Below, piece by piece: positions 18,768-28,604 of a stretch of 64,000 bases of DNA (the first letter of the stretch is position 1; every line of letters starts with the position of its first letter). The notes beneath the pieces are model-generated. The model saw nothing but the letters and a program-made list of their open reading frames with translations, searched no databases and was not told the origin of the DNA. This DNA is from Vibrio sp. SS-MA-C1-2 (GTDB taxonomy: Bacteria > Pseudomonadota > Gammaproteobacteria > Enterobacterales > Vibrionaceae), in the NCBI RefSeq assembly GCF_021513135.1, contig NZ_CP090980.1, positions 496,001 through 560,000 on the forward strand. The letters are read 5' to 3'. The position numbers were made by a program, and so were the translations under genes.

Positions 18768-20120
18768 ATGACGAGAACTAACAAAAACAAAAAAAGCATG
18801 GACAGTAGGATGAATATCGTCGCATTGACGTGGCCGATCTTTATTGAGGTACTTTTACGTACGGCTTTAAATACCAGTGATGTCTTTATGCTAAGTGGTT
18901 ATTCAGATAAAGCAGTATCTGCTGTTGGGGTTATCAACCCAATCACTTTCTTTTTTATTATCATCTCCATGATGGTAACAACGGGAACCGGAATCTTAAT
19001 TGGTCAATATAATGGTGCTTCTCGTTCAAAAGAGGCCGTGCAAGTTGGCATTGCAAGCGTACTTTTAGCTTTAGTGGTTGGTTTATTGTTAGGCCTGATT
19101 AGCTACTTTTTCGCTGCTGATATTATTAGGTTATATGATCTAGACGCTGACGTTGCCCAATACGCTTATGACTATTTAATCATTAGTGGCTCTTTAACTA
19201 TCTTTATCACATTGGGGATTGTCTTTTCGACCATTATGCGAAGTTATGGTCATTCAAAACCACCAATGTATATCAATCTATTTTGTGGTGTATTGAATGT
19301 AATGGGTAACTATTGTGCCCTCTATCAACCTTTTGGTTTACCTGTTTATGGGGTTCAAGGAGTGGCTATAGCTACAGTAACCAGCCAAGCTATCGGTGCT
19401 CTGATATTATGGGGGGGCATGATAAAATATCGTATTGCACCACCCCTTTCCAAAATAATGTCCGTGCCCACTATTATTTATAAAAAGATATTAAAAATTG
19501 GTGTGATGAATGCCAGTGAAATTCTCTCTTACAATTTGTCTCAAATGGCGATTGTTTATCTGGTTGTAAAAATGGGTACAGCTTCACTGACCGCTTTTAC
19601 TTACGCACAAAATATTAGTCGTCTCTCCTTTGCTTTTGCTCTTGCATTAGGGCAAGCAAGCCAAATCCAAACCAGTTACTTTATCGGCAAAGGACTTGCT
19701 GATGAAATATTAAATAAAGTAAAACGTTATTTTGTTGCTGGATTTATCATTTCAACCACAGTGACCCTTATTCTCTTTATTTGGCGCTTTGAAATTTCAG
19801 GTTTATTTACTGAAGATCCGGAAGTTATTCTGTTTACCGCAGGTTTAATCACCGCGTCTATTTTTGTAGAAAGTGGTCGAGTTTTTAATCTTATTTTTAT
19901 TTCTGCTTTAAAAGGCGCAGGCGATATCAAGTTCCCTGTTCAAATCGGTATTCTCAGTATGTGGGGAATAGCTTTTGGTTTTAGTTACCTACTTGGTATT
20001 TATTTTGCTCTTGGCGTGATCGGTGTTTGGATCGCGATGGGATTAGACGAATGGGTTCGTGGTTTAATTATGATGCGACGCTGGGGTAAACAAGGGTGGG
20101 TTAAGTTCTCCTTGATATAA
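18768..20120 (+). CDS. MATE-family multidrug efflux transporter
   Basis: 450 residues with about 12 membrane helices and the MATE two-bundle pattern: ALTWPIFIEVLLRTALNTSD in helix 1, MMVTTGTGILIGQYNG in helix 2, and SQAIGA, ALGQASQIQTSYFIGKG in the second half. MATE proteins export cationic drugs using Na+ or H+. The ribosome binding site is weak. It stands alone, about 280 bp after the dead integrase start, and its substrates cannot be read from the sequence. Confidence 0.9.
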   Translation: MTRTNKNKKSMDSRMNIVALTWPIFIEVLLRTALNTSDVFMLSGYSDKAVSAVGVINPITFFFIIISMMVTTGTGILIGQYNGASRSKEAVQVGIASVLLALVVGLLLGLISYFFAADIIRLYDLDADVAQYAYDYLIISGSLTIFITLGIVFSTIMRSYGHSKPPMYINLFCGVLNVMGNYCALYQPFGLPVYGVQGVAIATVTSQAIGALILWGGMIKYRIAPPLSKIMSVPTIIYKKILKIGVMNASEILSYNLSQMAIVYLVVKMGTASLTAFTYAQNISRLSFAFALALGQASQIQTSYFIGKGLADEILNKVKRYFVAGFIISTTVTLILFIWRFEISGLFTEDPEVILFTAGLITASIFVESGRVFNLIFISALKGAGDIKFPVQIGILSMWGIAFGFSYLLGIYFALGVIGVWIAMGLDEWVRGLIMMRRWGKQGWVKFSLI

Positions 20121-20381
20121 GCGATAAGCTAAGTAAGCGATTAAAATCTGCTTACTTGGTTTCTCTCATCCATACTTTATAAATACTTTCTTACTTTCCT
20201 TTTCATCTCATTCACTACAAACAAATCATTAACAATACAGCATAAAACTTCACAGGATCGTGATTATACATACTTATTTACATATCCATTTCACAATAAC
20301 TAATCTTTACAACTGCCTTATATTGACTTTTTAGTCATTTTAATTAAATATCCACTCACAATTAATAATTATAATCTGAAT

Positions 20382-21908
20382 ATGTCACATACTAATACGG
20401 AAGTTACACCTAAAAACAAAACTTGGCAGATGCCAGACACACTAATCCTTATCTTTTTTGTCGCTATCTTAGCTGCGGTTGTCACTTATATTGTCCCTGC
20501 AGGTCAATTTGAGAGTCAAGATATCAGCTATATGAGTAATGGTGTTGAAAAGACTCGCAGCGTCATTGACCCTGAATCTTTTGCTTATGCCACCGATGAG
20601 AATGGCGATCCTATTTATAAATCTGTTGCCCTTTTTGCAAGTGGTGGTGGTATTGGTCTAATGAACTTTCCTTTTGAAGGGTTAGTTTCTGGATCTAAAT
20701 GGGGCTCTGCAATCGGCGTTATTATGTTCATGCTGGTGATTGGCGGTGCATTCGGTATCGTTATGCGTACTGGCACCATCGATAACGGTATATTGCGCTT
20801 AATCGACAAGACTAAAGGTAATGAATCCCTCTTTATACCGGTACTCTTTTTACTTTTCTCTCTTGGCGGTGCAGTATTTGGCATGGGGGAAGAAGCGGTT
20901 GCCTTTGCGATCATTATTGCCCCTCTAATGGTTAGACTTGGCTACGATAGCATAACAACGGTGATGGTGACTTATGTCGCAACACAAATTGGTTTTGCAA
21001 CATCGTGGATGAACCCCTTCTCTGTTGCAATTGCACAGGGTATTGCAGGCATTCCTGTTCTTTCTGGGATGAATGTTCGTATCGTCATGTGGATTGCATT
21101 TACCTTAATTGGTGTTGCATTTACGATGCTTTACGCGAAAAAAATCAAAGCAAATCCTGAGCTTTCTTTTACTAAGCGTTCTGATAAATTCTTTAGAGAA
21201 CAAGCACTATCTTCTCATGAATCTCGCTGGAACTTAGGTGATACCTTAGTTATCGGTACAGTTATTGCTGCAACAGCTTGGGTTGTTTGGGGCGTTGTCG
21301 TACATGCTTGGTATATCCCTGAAATTGCCTCTCAATTCTTTACTATGGGTTTTGTTGCTGGTCTGATTGGTGTCGCTTTCCGTCTTAATGGCATGACACT
21401 TAATGACATGGCTGCAGCATTTAAAGAAGGTGCGGCTATCATGCTCCCTCCTGCAATCTTAGTTGGTTGTGCGAAAGGGGTGTTAATCATCCTGAGTGAT
21501 GGTGGTGGTTCTTCTGATCCTAGTGTGTTAAACACCATTCTAAACAGTGCCGGTGGTGTGATTGGTGGTCTTCCAGATGTGATGGCCGCTTGGTTAATGT
21601 ATATCTTCCAATCGGTATTCAACTTCTTTGTGACCTCAGGATCTGGTCAAGCTGCATTAACCATGCCGCTTATTGCACCACTGGCTGATATGTCTGGTGT
21701 GACTCGTCAGGTTGCAGTTTTAGCATTCCAGTTAGGTGATGGTTTCACCAATATCATTGTTCCAACTTCTGCATCATTAATGGCAACACTGGGTGTTTGT
21801 CGTATTGATTGGGGTGACTGGGCACGTTTCTGCTGGCGCTTCTTGCTGCTACTTGTTGTATTATCAAGTGCGGTGGTCGTTTCAGCTCATCTGCTTGGCT
21901 TCTCTTAA
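20382..21908 (+). CDS. yfcC: YfcC-family carrier (putative amino acid/C4 antiporter)
   Basis: 508 residues with roughly 12-13 membrane helices. It shows YfcC/arginine-ornithine-antiporter-like features: IVPAGQFES near the N-terminus, GGAVFGMGEEAVAFAIIIAP, ATSWMNPFSVAIAQGIAGIP and SGSGQAALTMPLIAPLAD. Members are secondary carriers annotated as basic amino acid antiporters, but substrates are mostly untested. A strong terminator follows. The next gene, an aspartoacylase-like amidohydrolase, may act on an N-acylated amino acid brought in by this carrier; that link is inference. Confidence 0.85.
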   Translation: MSHTNTEVTPKNKTWQMPDTLILIFFVAILAAVVTYIVPAGQFESQDISYMSNGVEKTRSVIDPESFAYATDENGDPIYKSVALFASGGGIGLMNFPFEGLVSGSKWGSAIGVIMFMLVIGGAFGIVMRTGTIDNGILRLIDKTKGNESLFIPVLFLLFSLGGAVFGMGEEAVAFAIIIAPLMVRLGYDSITTVMVTYVATQIGFATSWMNPFSVAIAQGIAGIPVLSGMNVRIVMWIAFTLIGVAFTMLYAKKIKANPELSFTKRSDKFFREQALSSHESRWNLGDTLVIGTVIAATAWVVWGVVVHAWYIPEIASQFFTMGFVAGLIGVAFRLNGMTLNDMAAAFKEGAAIMLPPAILVGCAKGVLIILSDGGGSSDPSVLNTILNSAGGVIGGLPDVMAAWLMYIFQSVFNFFVTSGSGQAALTMPLIAPLADMSGVTRQVAVLAFQLGDGFTNIIVPTSASLMATLGVCRIDWGDWARFCWRFLLLLVVLSSAVVVSAHLLGFS

Positions 21909-21929
21909 TTAACAAGAGATAGGTAATTG

Positions 21930-21962
21930 AAAAAGGCAGGGATTAAATCTCTGCCTTTTTTA
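21930..21962 (+). terminator. Terminator after yfcC
   Basis: AAAAAGGCAGGGATT and its near-complement ending CTGCCTTTTTT form a GC stem flanked by A and T runs, so it can act in both directions. Confidence 0.9.
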
Positions 21963-22080
21963 TATTTATCAACAGTTCGAAAGTCACACTTCGTAGAAAT
22001 ACAAACGTAATAAAACATGCACAAATCATGGTATAAATACAGTTGTATATTCCATACCATGCTGATTAAAGGTCAAAAAT

Positions 22081-23064
22081 ATGTACGATCATCCTACCCT
22101 ATCCCAACTCGATACTATAGAGCTCGCTATTGGTACTCATCAATTCTGGTTTCAAACATCCACCAATGGTCTTGGTCAACCTCAGCAGATCCCCGTCATT
22201 GTATTTAAGGGCTCAGAGAATGGTAAACGTGTTGTTGTAACCGCAGGTCTTCATGGTGATGAATTAAATGGTATTTTAACCGCTCAACAGCTCATAAGAA
22301 CTTTAAAATCAACACCTATTGAGGATATTCAAGGGACGATTATTGTTGTTCCAACAATTAATATTTCTGGCGTTTTAGCTCATCATCGCGATTTTATTCC
22401 AACCGATCCTGATGCCTCTCCAGTTAACTTAAATCGCCTGTTTCCGGGAGATGAAAAAGGCAACTCAGCGAACCGCTTTGTTGCTCAGATTTGGAAAAAC
22501 TTACTGTTACCCAACGCAGATATTGCAATTGACCTGCATACTCAAACGACAGGTGCCGTTTATCCACTCTATATCTTTGCTGATTTCCGTCGCCCTGTTG
22601 CGCTTGAAATGGCAAAACTAATGAACCCAGACTGTATCTATAATGACCCCGGTGATGCCGGTGTATTAGAGACAACATGGAATGAAAATGGGATTGATGC
22701 AATTACCGTTGAAGTCGGTATGGGACGAAATACAGAAAAATCACTGATAGAACGTGCTCACAGCGGAATAGTCAATATACTGATTCAGCATCAAGTATTA
22801 GAAGGAGAATTAACGCCAGCGACAGAAGCTTGCTTTATCGGTCAAAAAACAGAAACGATTCGAGCAGAAGTTGGTGGGTTTGCTATTTCACAGGTTGAAT
22901 TATTACAGCACGTTGAACAAGGAGACCTACTTTCTATTCAACATGATAGCTTTGGTTCTGAAACTGCCCGTTACTATGCACCCATTGCTGGGCAAGTTTT
23001 AAGTTACAACTGCGACTCTCTTCGTGAACCTGGAACGCTGATAACCCGTTTACTTATCTCATAA
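22081..23064 (+). CDS. Succinylglutamate desuccinylase/aspartoacylase family protein
   Basis: 327 residues of the M14-like zinc acylase family. The metal ligands are visible in TAGLHGDELNG (His, Glu) and IAIDLHTQTTG (His), and ITVEVGMGR supplies the later catalytic Glu. The C-terminal ~80 residues form a beta domain (APIAGQVLSY). Such enzymes remove acyl groups from amino acids; the true substrate is not known. ATG 22081 matches the family start, though the ribosome binding site (aaaggtc) is only moderate. Confidence 0.85.
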   Translation: MYDHPTLSQLDTIELAIGTHQFWFQTSTNGLGQPQQIPVIVFKGSENGKRVVVTAGLHGDELNGILTAQQLIRTLKSTPIEDIQGTIIVVPTINISGVLAHHRDFIPTDPDASPVNLNRLFPGDEKGNSANRFVAQIWKNLLLPNADIAIDLHTQTTGAVYPLYIFADFRRPVALEMAKLMNPDCIYNDPGDAGVLETTWNENGIDAITVEVGMGRNTEKSLIERAHSGIVNILIQHQVLEGELTPATEACFIGQKTETIRAEVGGFAISQVELLQHVEQGDLLSIQHDSFGSETARYYAPIAGQVLSYNCDSLREPGTLITRLLIS

Positions 23065-23206
23065 TTTTTCTTTTAAAGCGATCATTCAGAGTCATTGATA
23101 ACTCGTGTTTAAGTATTGATTACTCTGAAACTTCATTCGCTTTTATCAATGCAAAATTACAAATAACGAATGCAAAAACATTTCTAGAACAAATAGGAAA
23201 AATAGT

Positions 23207-23212
23207 TATAAT
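23207..23212 (+). promoter_or_regulatory. Candidate -10 box for mntP
   Basis: TATAAT lies 45 bp upstream of the mntP start. No clear -35 box is seen. The yybP-ykoY manganese riboswitch that precedes mntP in E. coli is not recognisable in 23065-23256. Confidence 0.4.
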
Positions 23213-23256
23213 ACTCGTCCTAATTTTTGCCTGTTTAATCACTGGAATCCCATTAG

Positions 23257-23799
23257 ATGTTTGAAGTATTAATTCTTGCCGTTGCCTTAAGTATGGATGC
23301 CTTTGCTGTTGCTATCGGTATTGGCACTAGAAATCAACAACAAAGATATAAAGTTGCCTTAAAAACAGCACTCTACTTTGGCTTTTTTCAAGGCTTAATG
23401 CCGCTATTTGGTTATCTGGGTGGTAATTCTGTTTTTGGTTGGGTTGAGCATTATGCTTCAATTATTGCCTTTGTTCTTCTGCTATTAATTGGCTCAAAAA
23501 TGGTCTATGAGTCATGTACTAACGATGATGACAATGATGATTTAGCAAAATTAACGCATCGAATACTGTTTACATTAGCAGTTGCAACCAGCATTGATGC
23601 AATGGCAGCAGGGTTCTCTTTAACCCTATTACCGGTAGATCCACTTATCTCTTGTTTAATTATTGGTGTTGTTACTTTTATATTTAGCTTTATTGGGGTG
23701 TTGATTGGTAATAAGAGTAATCATTGGTTGGAAAGTAAAGCGGAATTATTGGGCGGTGTGATATTGATTATTATGTCGATAAAGATGTTATTTATTTAG
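23257..23799 (+). CDS. mntP: Manganese efflux pump MntP
   Basis: 180 residues, six membrane helices in two repeats, each with the family's acidic signature: [12 protein letters not shown] and [12 protein letters not shown]. Length matches MntP (about 188). It exports Mn2+ across the inner membrane. It is transcribed alone. Confidence 0.92.
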   Translation: MFEVLILAVALSMDAFAVAIGIGTRNQQQRYKVALKTALYFGFFQGLMPLFGYLGGNSVFGWVEHYASIIAFVLLLLIGSKMVYESCTNDDDNDDLAKLTHRILFTLAVATSIDAMAAGFSLTLLPVDPLISCLIIGVVTFIFSFIGVLIGNKSNHWLESKAELLGGVILIIMSIKMLFI

Positions 23800-23904
23800 T
23801 TTTATCGATTTAATACGTATCGTCGATAAAGTAAGCCAAGAAGGCAATGACTGCGAAGCTCTTTCTAGTTGAAAGTATGTAATCGCTATCGTCTTGGCTT
23901 TGAT

Positions 23905-24918
23905 CTACTTAAATTTGGATGAAATTGTTACCTTTTTTACGCTGTCTCGTTCAACCAGTGTAGGCTCTAACTGAACCATTAACTCTTCACTATCTGGTTG
24001 ATTAATCTTATTTAACAGCATATCGATGGCTTGCTCACCTAATCGATATTTCGGTTGATGAATAGTGGTTAACGAAGGGGTAATATAAGAGGCGAGCTTC
24101 ACATCATCATAACCGATCAGAGACAGGTCATCTGGAATAGAAATACCTAGCTTAGATGCGGCATTGATGACACCCATCGCCATCATGTCATTAAACACAA
24201 ATAGCGCAGAGGGTAATTGACCTTGCTGATAAAGCTGATTAAATGCGTTATAACCACCTTCACACTCAAAGTCGCCTTCTACTAGCCACTGACGATTAAG
24301 GTCCAAACCAGATTCAGACAGTGCTTGTTCTAAACCAGATAAGCGTTGCTGTGATGTTGACCGATTAAGACGCCCAGTAATACAACCAATTTCTCGGTGT
24401 CCTTTTTCAATCAAATAACGCCCAGCTAAGTAACCACCAGCGTGAGAATTATCTTTTATTTTATCACAAGGGAAATTGGATGAGCTCCAATCCATCATAA
24501 CCGTCGGGACGACTGCATGCTGAGAGAACAGATTAAGCCCATAATCATTACACATTAAGAGAAGACCATCGACTTTCTTCTGTAACAAGATATCAAGACT
24601 GGCACTCAATCTTTCAACATCACCTTCAGTATTACAGAGAATTAAATTATACCCTTGTTGATAACAACGGTTTTCAACACCTTTTAGGACTTCACCATAA
24701 AAAGGATTGGTTGATGTTGTCACTAGCATACCGATAGTTTTAGTATGATTAACTTTAAGGCTTCGTGCTAAGGCCGAAGGGGTATAGTTAAGCTCTTTGA
24801 CTGCATCCATCACTTTTTGAGCGATCTCATCACTCACATAGCGAGTCTTATTAAAAACATGACTTACGGTGGACGTAGATACTTTGGCTAGCTTTGCGAC
24901 ATCTTTCATGGTTGCCAT
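23905..24918 (-). CDS. rbsR: Ribose operon repressor
   Basis: 337 residues of the LacI family: helix-turn-helix MKDVAKLAKVSTSTVSHVFN, hinge YTPSALARSLK, and a ribose-binding-protein-like sensor (TNPFYGEVLKGVE, IGYDDVKLASYITPSLTTI). It closely follows E. coli RbsR. It lies 81 bp downstream of rbsK on the same strand, the usual order at the 3' end of rbs operons. The structural transport genes it would control are missing next to it. Confidence 0.92.
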   Translation of the reverse strand: MATMKDVAKLAKVSTSTVSHVFNKTRYVSDEIAQKVMDAVKELNYTPSALARSLKVNHTKTIGMLVTTSTNPFYGEVLKGVENRCYQQGYNLILCNTEGDVERLSASLDILLQKKVDGLLLMCNDYGLNLFSQHAVVPTVMMDWSSSNFPCDKIKDNSHAGGYLAGRYLIEKGHREIGCITGRLNRSTSQQRLSGLEQALSESGLDLNRQWLVEGDFECEGGYNAFNQLYQQGQLPSALFVFNDMMAMGVINAASKLGISIPDDLSLIGYDDVKLASYITPSLTTIHQPKYRLGEQAIDMLLNKINQPDSEELMVQLEPTLVERDSVKKVTISSKFK

Positions 24919-24999
24919 TTAATATATAACCCTCATTGACACCACATTTATCAAAACCTAAATCTGAGCATCAAACTAGATAGGCAAGTCGACAGCATA

Positions 25000-25926
25000 T
25001 TAATAACTATTTTCGACTAAAAAAAGTTCCACTTCTGAATAGGTGGGAATCGATGTTTGTGCGCCCGATTTAGTCACTGAGATGGCAGCAGCAGCATGAG
25101 CAAAACGGATCGCTTGATCTAACAATAAACCTTGCTGTAGCCCTGCAAGTAAACCGCCATTAAATGTATCACCTGCAGCAGTCGTATCAACCGCTTTAAC
25201 GACAAAACCTTTAATTTGTTCGCTAATAGATCCTTGACGGCTGACCCAAACCCCCTCTTTGCCTAAGGTAATCATCACAAGGTCTACACCCATTAAATGA
25301 AGCTTATCTGCAGCTTGTTGTGCACTTGCTTGATCAATAACGTTAATCCCAGTAAGTAATTCAGCTTCAGTTTCGTTAGGCGTGATCACATCAATCATCG
25401 CCAATAGGTCGGCGGATAATGATTGTGCCGGAGCTGGGTTTAATACAACTTGTGTTCCCGCCTTTGAAGCAATCTTAGCGGCAGCCTCAATGGTTTCCAT
25501 TGGTGTTTCTAGTTGCATTAATAAAGTATCGGCTTGCTCAATTAAGGCATTATGCTCTGTCAGCCTTTCAACCGTTAAGCTGTCATTCGCTTCAGCAGAA
25601 AGTGCAATACTGTTTTCACCAGAAGCGGCCACTTGAATCATCGCTATCCCTGTTGGCTTATTTTCATCGATCATCACTGCATCAACGTTAATACCATCCG
25701 CAGCAAAATCTTTAATAATTTGATGACCAAAGTGATCATTACCTACACAGGCAATAAAAGCAATGTCTGCACCTAAACGTGCCGCAGCAACCGCTTGGTT
25801 AGCGCCTTTGCCACCAGGAATAACTTGATACCCTTTGCCTAATAATGTTTCGCCAGGACGAGGGAATTGATTAACTTGCAGAACATGATCCGCATTAACA
25901 CTACCTAAAACCACTAGCTTGTTCAT
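25000..25926 (-). CDS. rbsK: Ribokinase
   Basis: Phosphorylates D-ribose to ribose-5-phosphate. The 308 residues show both PfkB signatures: GGKGANQAVAAARLGAD near residue 40 and DTTAAGDTFNGGLL near 250, with catalytic Asp in AAGD. N-terminal VLGSVNADHVLQV is standard for RbsK. rbsD, rbsA, rbsC and rbsB, expected upstream, are absent; instead an ERIC fragment and about 200 bp of non-coding DNA precede glgX. Confidence 0.95.
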   Translation of the reverse strand: MNKLVVLGSVNADHVLQVNQFPRPGETLLGKGYQVIPGGKGANQAVAAARLGADIAFIACVGNDHFGHQIIKDFAADGINVDAVMIDENKPTGIAMIQVAASGENSIALSAEANDSLTVERLTEHNALIEQADTLLMQLETPMETIEAAAKIASKAGTQVVLNPAPAQSLSADLLAMIDVITPNETEAELLTGINVIDQASAQQAADKLHLMGVDLVMITLGKEGVWVSRQGSISEQIKGFVVKAVDTTAAGDTFNGGLLAGLQQGLLLDQAIRFAHAAAAISVTKSGAQTSIPTYSEVELFLVENSY

Positions 25927-25948
25927 TTTACACCTTTATTAAAATCCA

Positions 25949-25984
25949 TATATTCCCTTCATACTTGAAGTTGCTAGGTTGAGC
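25949..25984. repeat. ERIC end fragment
   Basis: Only the terminal part (tattcccttcatacttgaag, then ttgctaggttga) remains. It lies 23 bp upstream of rbsK, where the rest of the rbs operon would be expected. Confidence 0.65.
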
Positions 25985-26176
25985 AAATATTCAACAATTA
26001 GAATCAAGAAAGCGTAAAAAATGAGATTGATCTAATGTTTTTTGGGTTTCACGCGATAAAGCCAAATAAAATAACATAAACTAAATCTAGAGTCTGTTGG
26101 ATCATTGATATCAGATTAAATTGCAGAAATAATCCATAAATAATAAGTGAATGCCACGTTCACTAGGAACAAATAC

Positions 26177-28144
26177 ATGTTATTAAAATCAGCAACGCCT
26201 TATCCATTAGGTTCGACAATTAGAAATAATGGATGTAATTTTGCAATTCATGCACCACATTGCCAAAGTATTGAACTTGTTATCTTTGACCAACAAGATA
26301 ATCCAATTACGTATCCTCTTGACCATGAGTATCTAGGTGTTCATTACACCTTTGTTGAAGGCATTTCAGCAGAAACTAAATATGGTTTTAGAGTTATTCA
26401 AGATCAAGAGTCTTATCTACTTATTGACCCTTATGCGAAAAAAACAGATAAGAGTGCAACGTATACGGGGCAGTTTACAGCTGAAACAAGCTGGGATTTT
26501 GTCAAATCAGTAGTTATTGATGATAACTTTGATTGGCAAGATATCGAACCCCCTTATACTCCCGTCAATGAAACCATCTTATTTGAAGCTCACCCAAAAG
26601 GATTGACTAAGCTCAACAACAAAATTCCTGAAGAGCTACGTGGCACATATTTAGGTCTTGCAGACCCCGCCACCATTGATTTTATTAAACAGCAAGGCGT
26701 TACCTCTATTCAATTAATGCCGGTTGCAGCTTCTCTTTCTGAGCCTCATTTAGAGAGATTAAATAAAATAAATTACTGGGGATATAATCCATTACTCTTT
26801 ATGGCACCAGAGCCAAGATATGCAGTCAGTGATCCAGTCAATGAACTCAAAACTGCGATACGAGAACTGCATCGAAATGGTATCGAGGTTATCTTAGATG
26901 TTGTCTATAACCATACAGCGGAAAGTGGAAAAGGTGGGCCAATACTTAACCTCAAAGCATTAGATCCTAACTACTATATTCATAATCCAGCCAGTGGTAG
27001 TCACTTTAACTACAGTGGTTGCGGCAATACGTTAGATTTAACTCATCAACCCACGTTAAACTTGGTCATGGACTCTTTGCGCTACTGGGTTGAATACTTC
27101 CATATTGATGGCTTCCGCTTTGATTTAGCAGCCACACTGGGGCGTCAACGTGAGAACTTTGATTCTCAATCGGCACTATTTAAAGCGATTGCACAAGATC
27201 CTATTTTACGAACCACAAAATTAATTGCCGAACCTTGGGATATTGGTCCAAACGGTTATCAACTAGGTCACTTCCCCGACCGCTGGCATGAGTGTAACGA
27301 TAAATATCGAGATACCACACGTAGTTTTTGGCGTGGTGACAATAACTGTATGAAAGATTTTGCGACGCGACTGATGGGTTCTCGAGATCTCTTTAGTGCA
27401 GGGCGCTGGCCTCAGAAATTAACCGTTAACTACATTACTTATCACGATGGCTTTACCTTGCAAGATTTGGTGAGTTATCAAAATAAGCATAATGAAGCCA
27501 ATGGTGAAGACAATAGAGATGGTCACGGCGACAATCGCTCATCGAACAATGGGATTGAAGGGGTAACAATTAACCCAGCGATTATTAAGCTTCGTCAGCG
27601 TCAAAAGCGAAATATGATCACTAGTTTGCTCTTCTCTTTTGGTATTCCTCATCTATTGGCCGTCGATAGTTTTTCTCATAGCCAAAAAGGGAATAACAAC
27701 GCATATTGCCAAGATAATGAGCTGAGCTGGCCAGACTGGCAATTAGATCCAAAAGCAGAAGATTTTAGCCGATGGCAGAGTCAGATGGTTGAAGCTCGTA
27801 AAAAATACATGTTACCTATTATTAATGCCTTCAGCGGAAAAGGAAGAGAGTTACATCGCATCAATTGGCGACGTCCCGATGGTGAAGTGATGACGCATAA
27901 CGATTGGTTTGATATTCAATCTCTTTCCCTTCATATTGGTTTGGATAAACAAGGCGATGAATTATTGTGGTTAATCAATCCAACCAATATTCCGGTTCGT
28001 TATCGATTACCTGCGGGATCTGATTGGCAATTAATCAGTGATACTATCACCAGCGTACTGGGTAAGGAAAACGATAAACATCATCGTGATTATTCACAAG
28101 CTGCGCAGTCTATCTCTATTTTTTATCGTCGAGGCGTTGAGTAA
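26177..28144 (+). CDS. glgX: Glycogen debranching enzyme GlgX
   Basis: Hydrolyses alpha-1,6 branches of phosphorylase-trimmed glycogen. ATG 26177 (MLLKSATPYPLGST) follows AGGAAC; a GTG 10 codons earlier is less likely. The protein has an N-terminal CBM48-like domain (to ~130) and a GH13 barrel with nucleophile Asp316 (HIDGFRFDLA), acid Glu352 (LIAEPWDIG) and YHDGFTLQDLVSYQNKHN. 655 residues is the usual size. Glycogen synthase glgA lies at the far end of the window, so glycogen genes are dispersed here. Confidence 0.93.
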   Translation: MLLKSATPYPLGSTIRNNGCNFAIHAPHCQSIELVIFDQQDNPITYPLDHEYLGVHYTFVEGISAETKYGFRVIQDQESYLLIDPYAKKTDKSATYTGQFTAETSWDFVKSVVIDDNFDWQDIEPPYTPVNETILFEAHPKGLTKLNNKIPEELRGTYLGLADPATIDFIKQQGVTSIQLMPVAASLSEPHLERLNKINYWGYNPLLFMAPEPRYAVSDPVNELKTAIRELHRNGIEVILDVVYNHTAESGKGGPILNLKALDPNYYIHNPASGSHFNYSGCGNTLDLTHQPTLNLVMDSLRYWVEYFHIDGFRFDLAATLGRQRENFDSQSALFKAIAQDPILRTTKLIAEPWDIGPNGYQLGHFPDRWHECNDKYRDTTRSFWRGDNNCMKDFATRLMGSRDLFSAGRWPQKLTVNYITYHDGFTLQDLVSYQNKHNEANGEDNRDGHGDNRSSNNGIEGVTINPAIIKLRQRQKRNMITSLLFSFGIPHLLAVDSFSHSQKGNNNAYCQDNELSWPDWQLDPKAEDFSRWQSQMVEARKKYMLPIINAFSGKGRELHRINWRRPDGEVMTHNDWFDIQSLSLHIGLDKQGDELLWLINPTNIPVRYRLPAGSDWQLISDTITSVLGKENDKHHRDYSQAAQSISIFYRRGVE

Positions 28145-28210
28145 AAAAATAGCCTCAAATAGAAAACCTTTACGTAGTAATTACTTTTATTTATAACTAT
28201 AATTGCTACA

Positions 28211-28576
28211 TTGTTTCTATTTGGTCGTTTATTTGTGAATTCTTTAAGTCGAGATCTTGTTTTGGTTGTTACAGCCTTAATCTTAATCGCTGTAACAACC
28301 AATACAGGAAGTGAACCTTACTCGCCTTTCTACTACGCTTTTAAGCTTTGCGTCTCGATTTTTTCATTAGTTGTGCTTATTTTAATTAGCAGCCTATTTC
28401 CAACACTCTTATTATTACTCACTCTCATTCTTCGCTTTATACATGGCTGGTATATCTACTTTAATCACAATCACACTCACATCTTATATTCATTATTATT
28501 AAGCGTTGCTTTTATTACGATAATCTACTTAACCGTGATGGATAAGTGGACAAGATATAAACAAGAAAACGCTTAA
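28211..28576 (+). CDS. Small inner-membrane protein
   Basis: Up to 121 residues with three to four hydrophobic segments (DLVLVVTALILIAVTT, LCVSIFSLVVLILISSLF, LLLLLTLILRFIH, LLLSVAFITIIYLTVM). The nominal start is TTG 28211; an in-frame GTG at 28235 is also possible and neither has a strong ribosome binding site. The N-terminal domain of some alkaline-phosphatase-superfamily phosphoethanolamine transferases looks similar, but I would not assign a function. Confidence 0.5.
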   Translation: MFLFGRLFVNSLSRDLVLVVTALILIAVTTNTGSEPYSPFYYAFKLCVSIFSLVVLILISSLFPTLLLLLTLILRFIHGWYIYFNHNHTHILYSLLLSVAFITIIYLTVMDKWTRYKQENA

Positions 28577-28604
28577 TTAACTAAAACGTACTGAACCTTA
28601 ACAC

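Noticed and set aside
23065-23256. yybP-ykoY manganese riboswitch before mntP
   Set aside because: Conserved loop sequences of the riboswitch are not recognisable.
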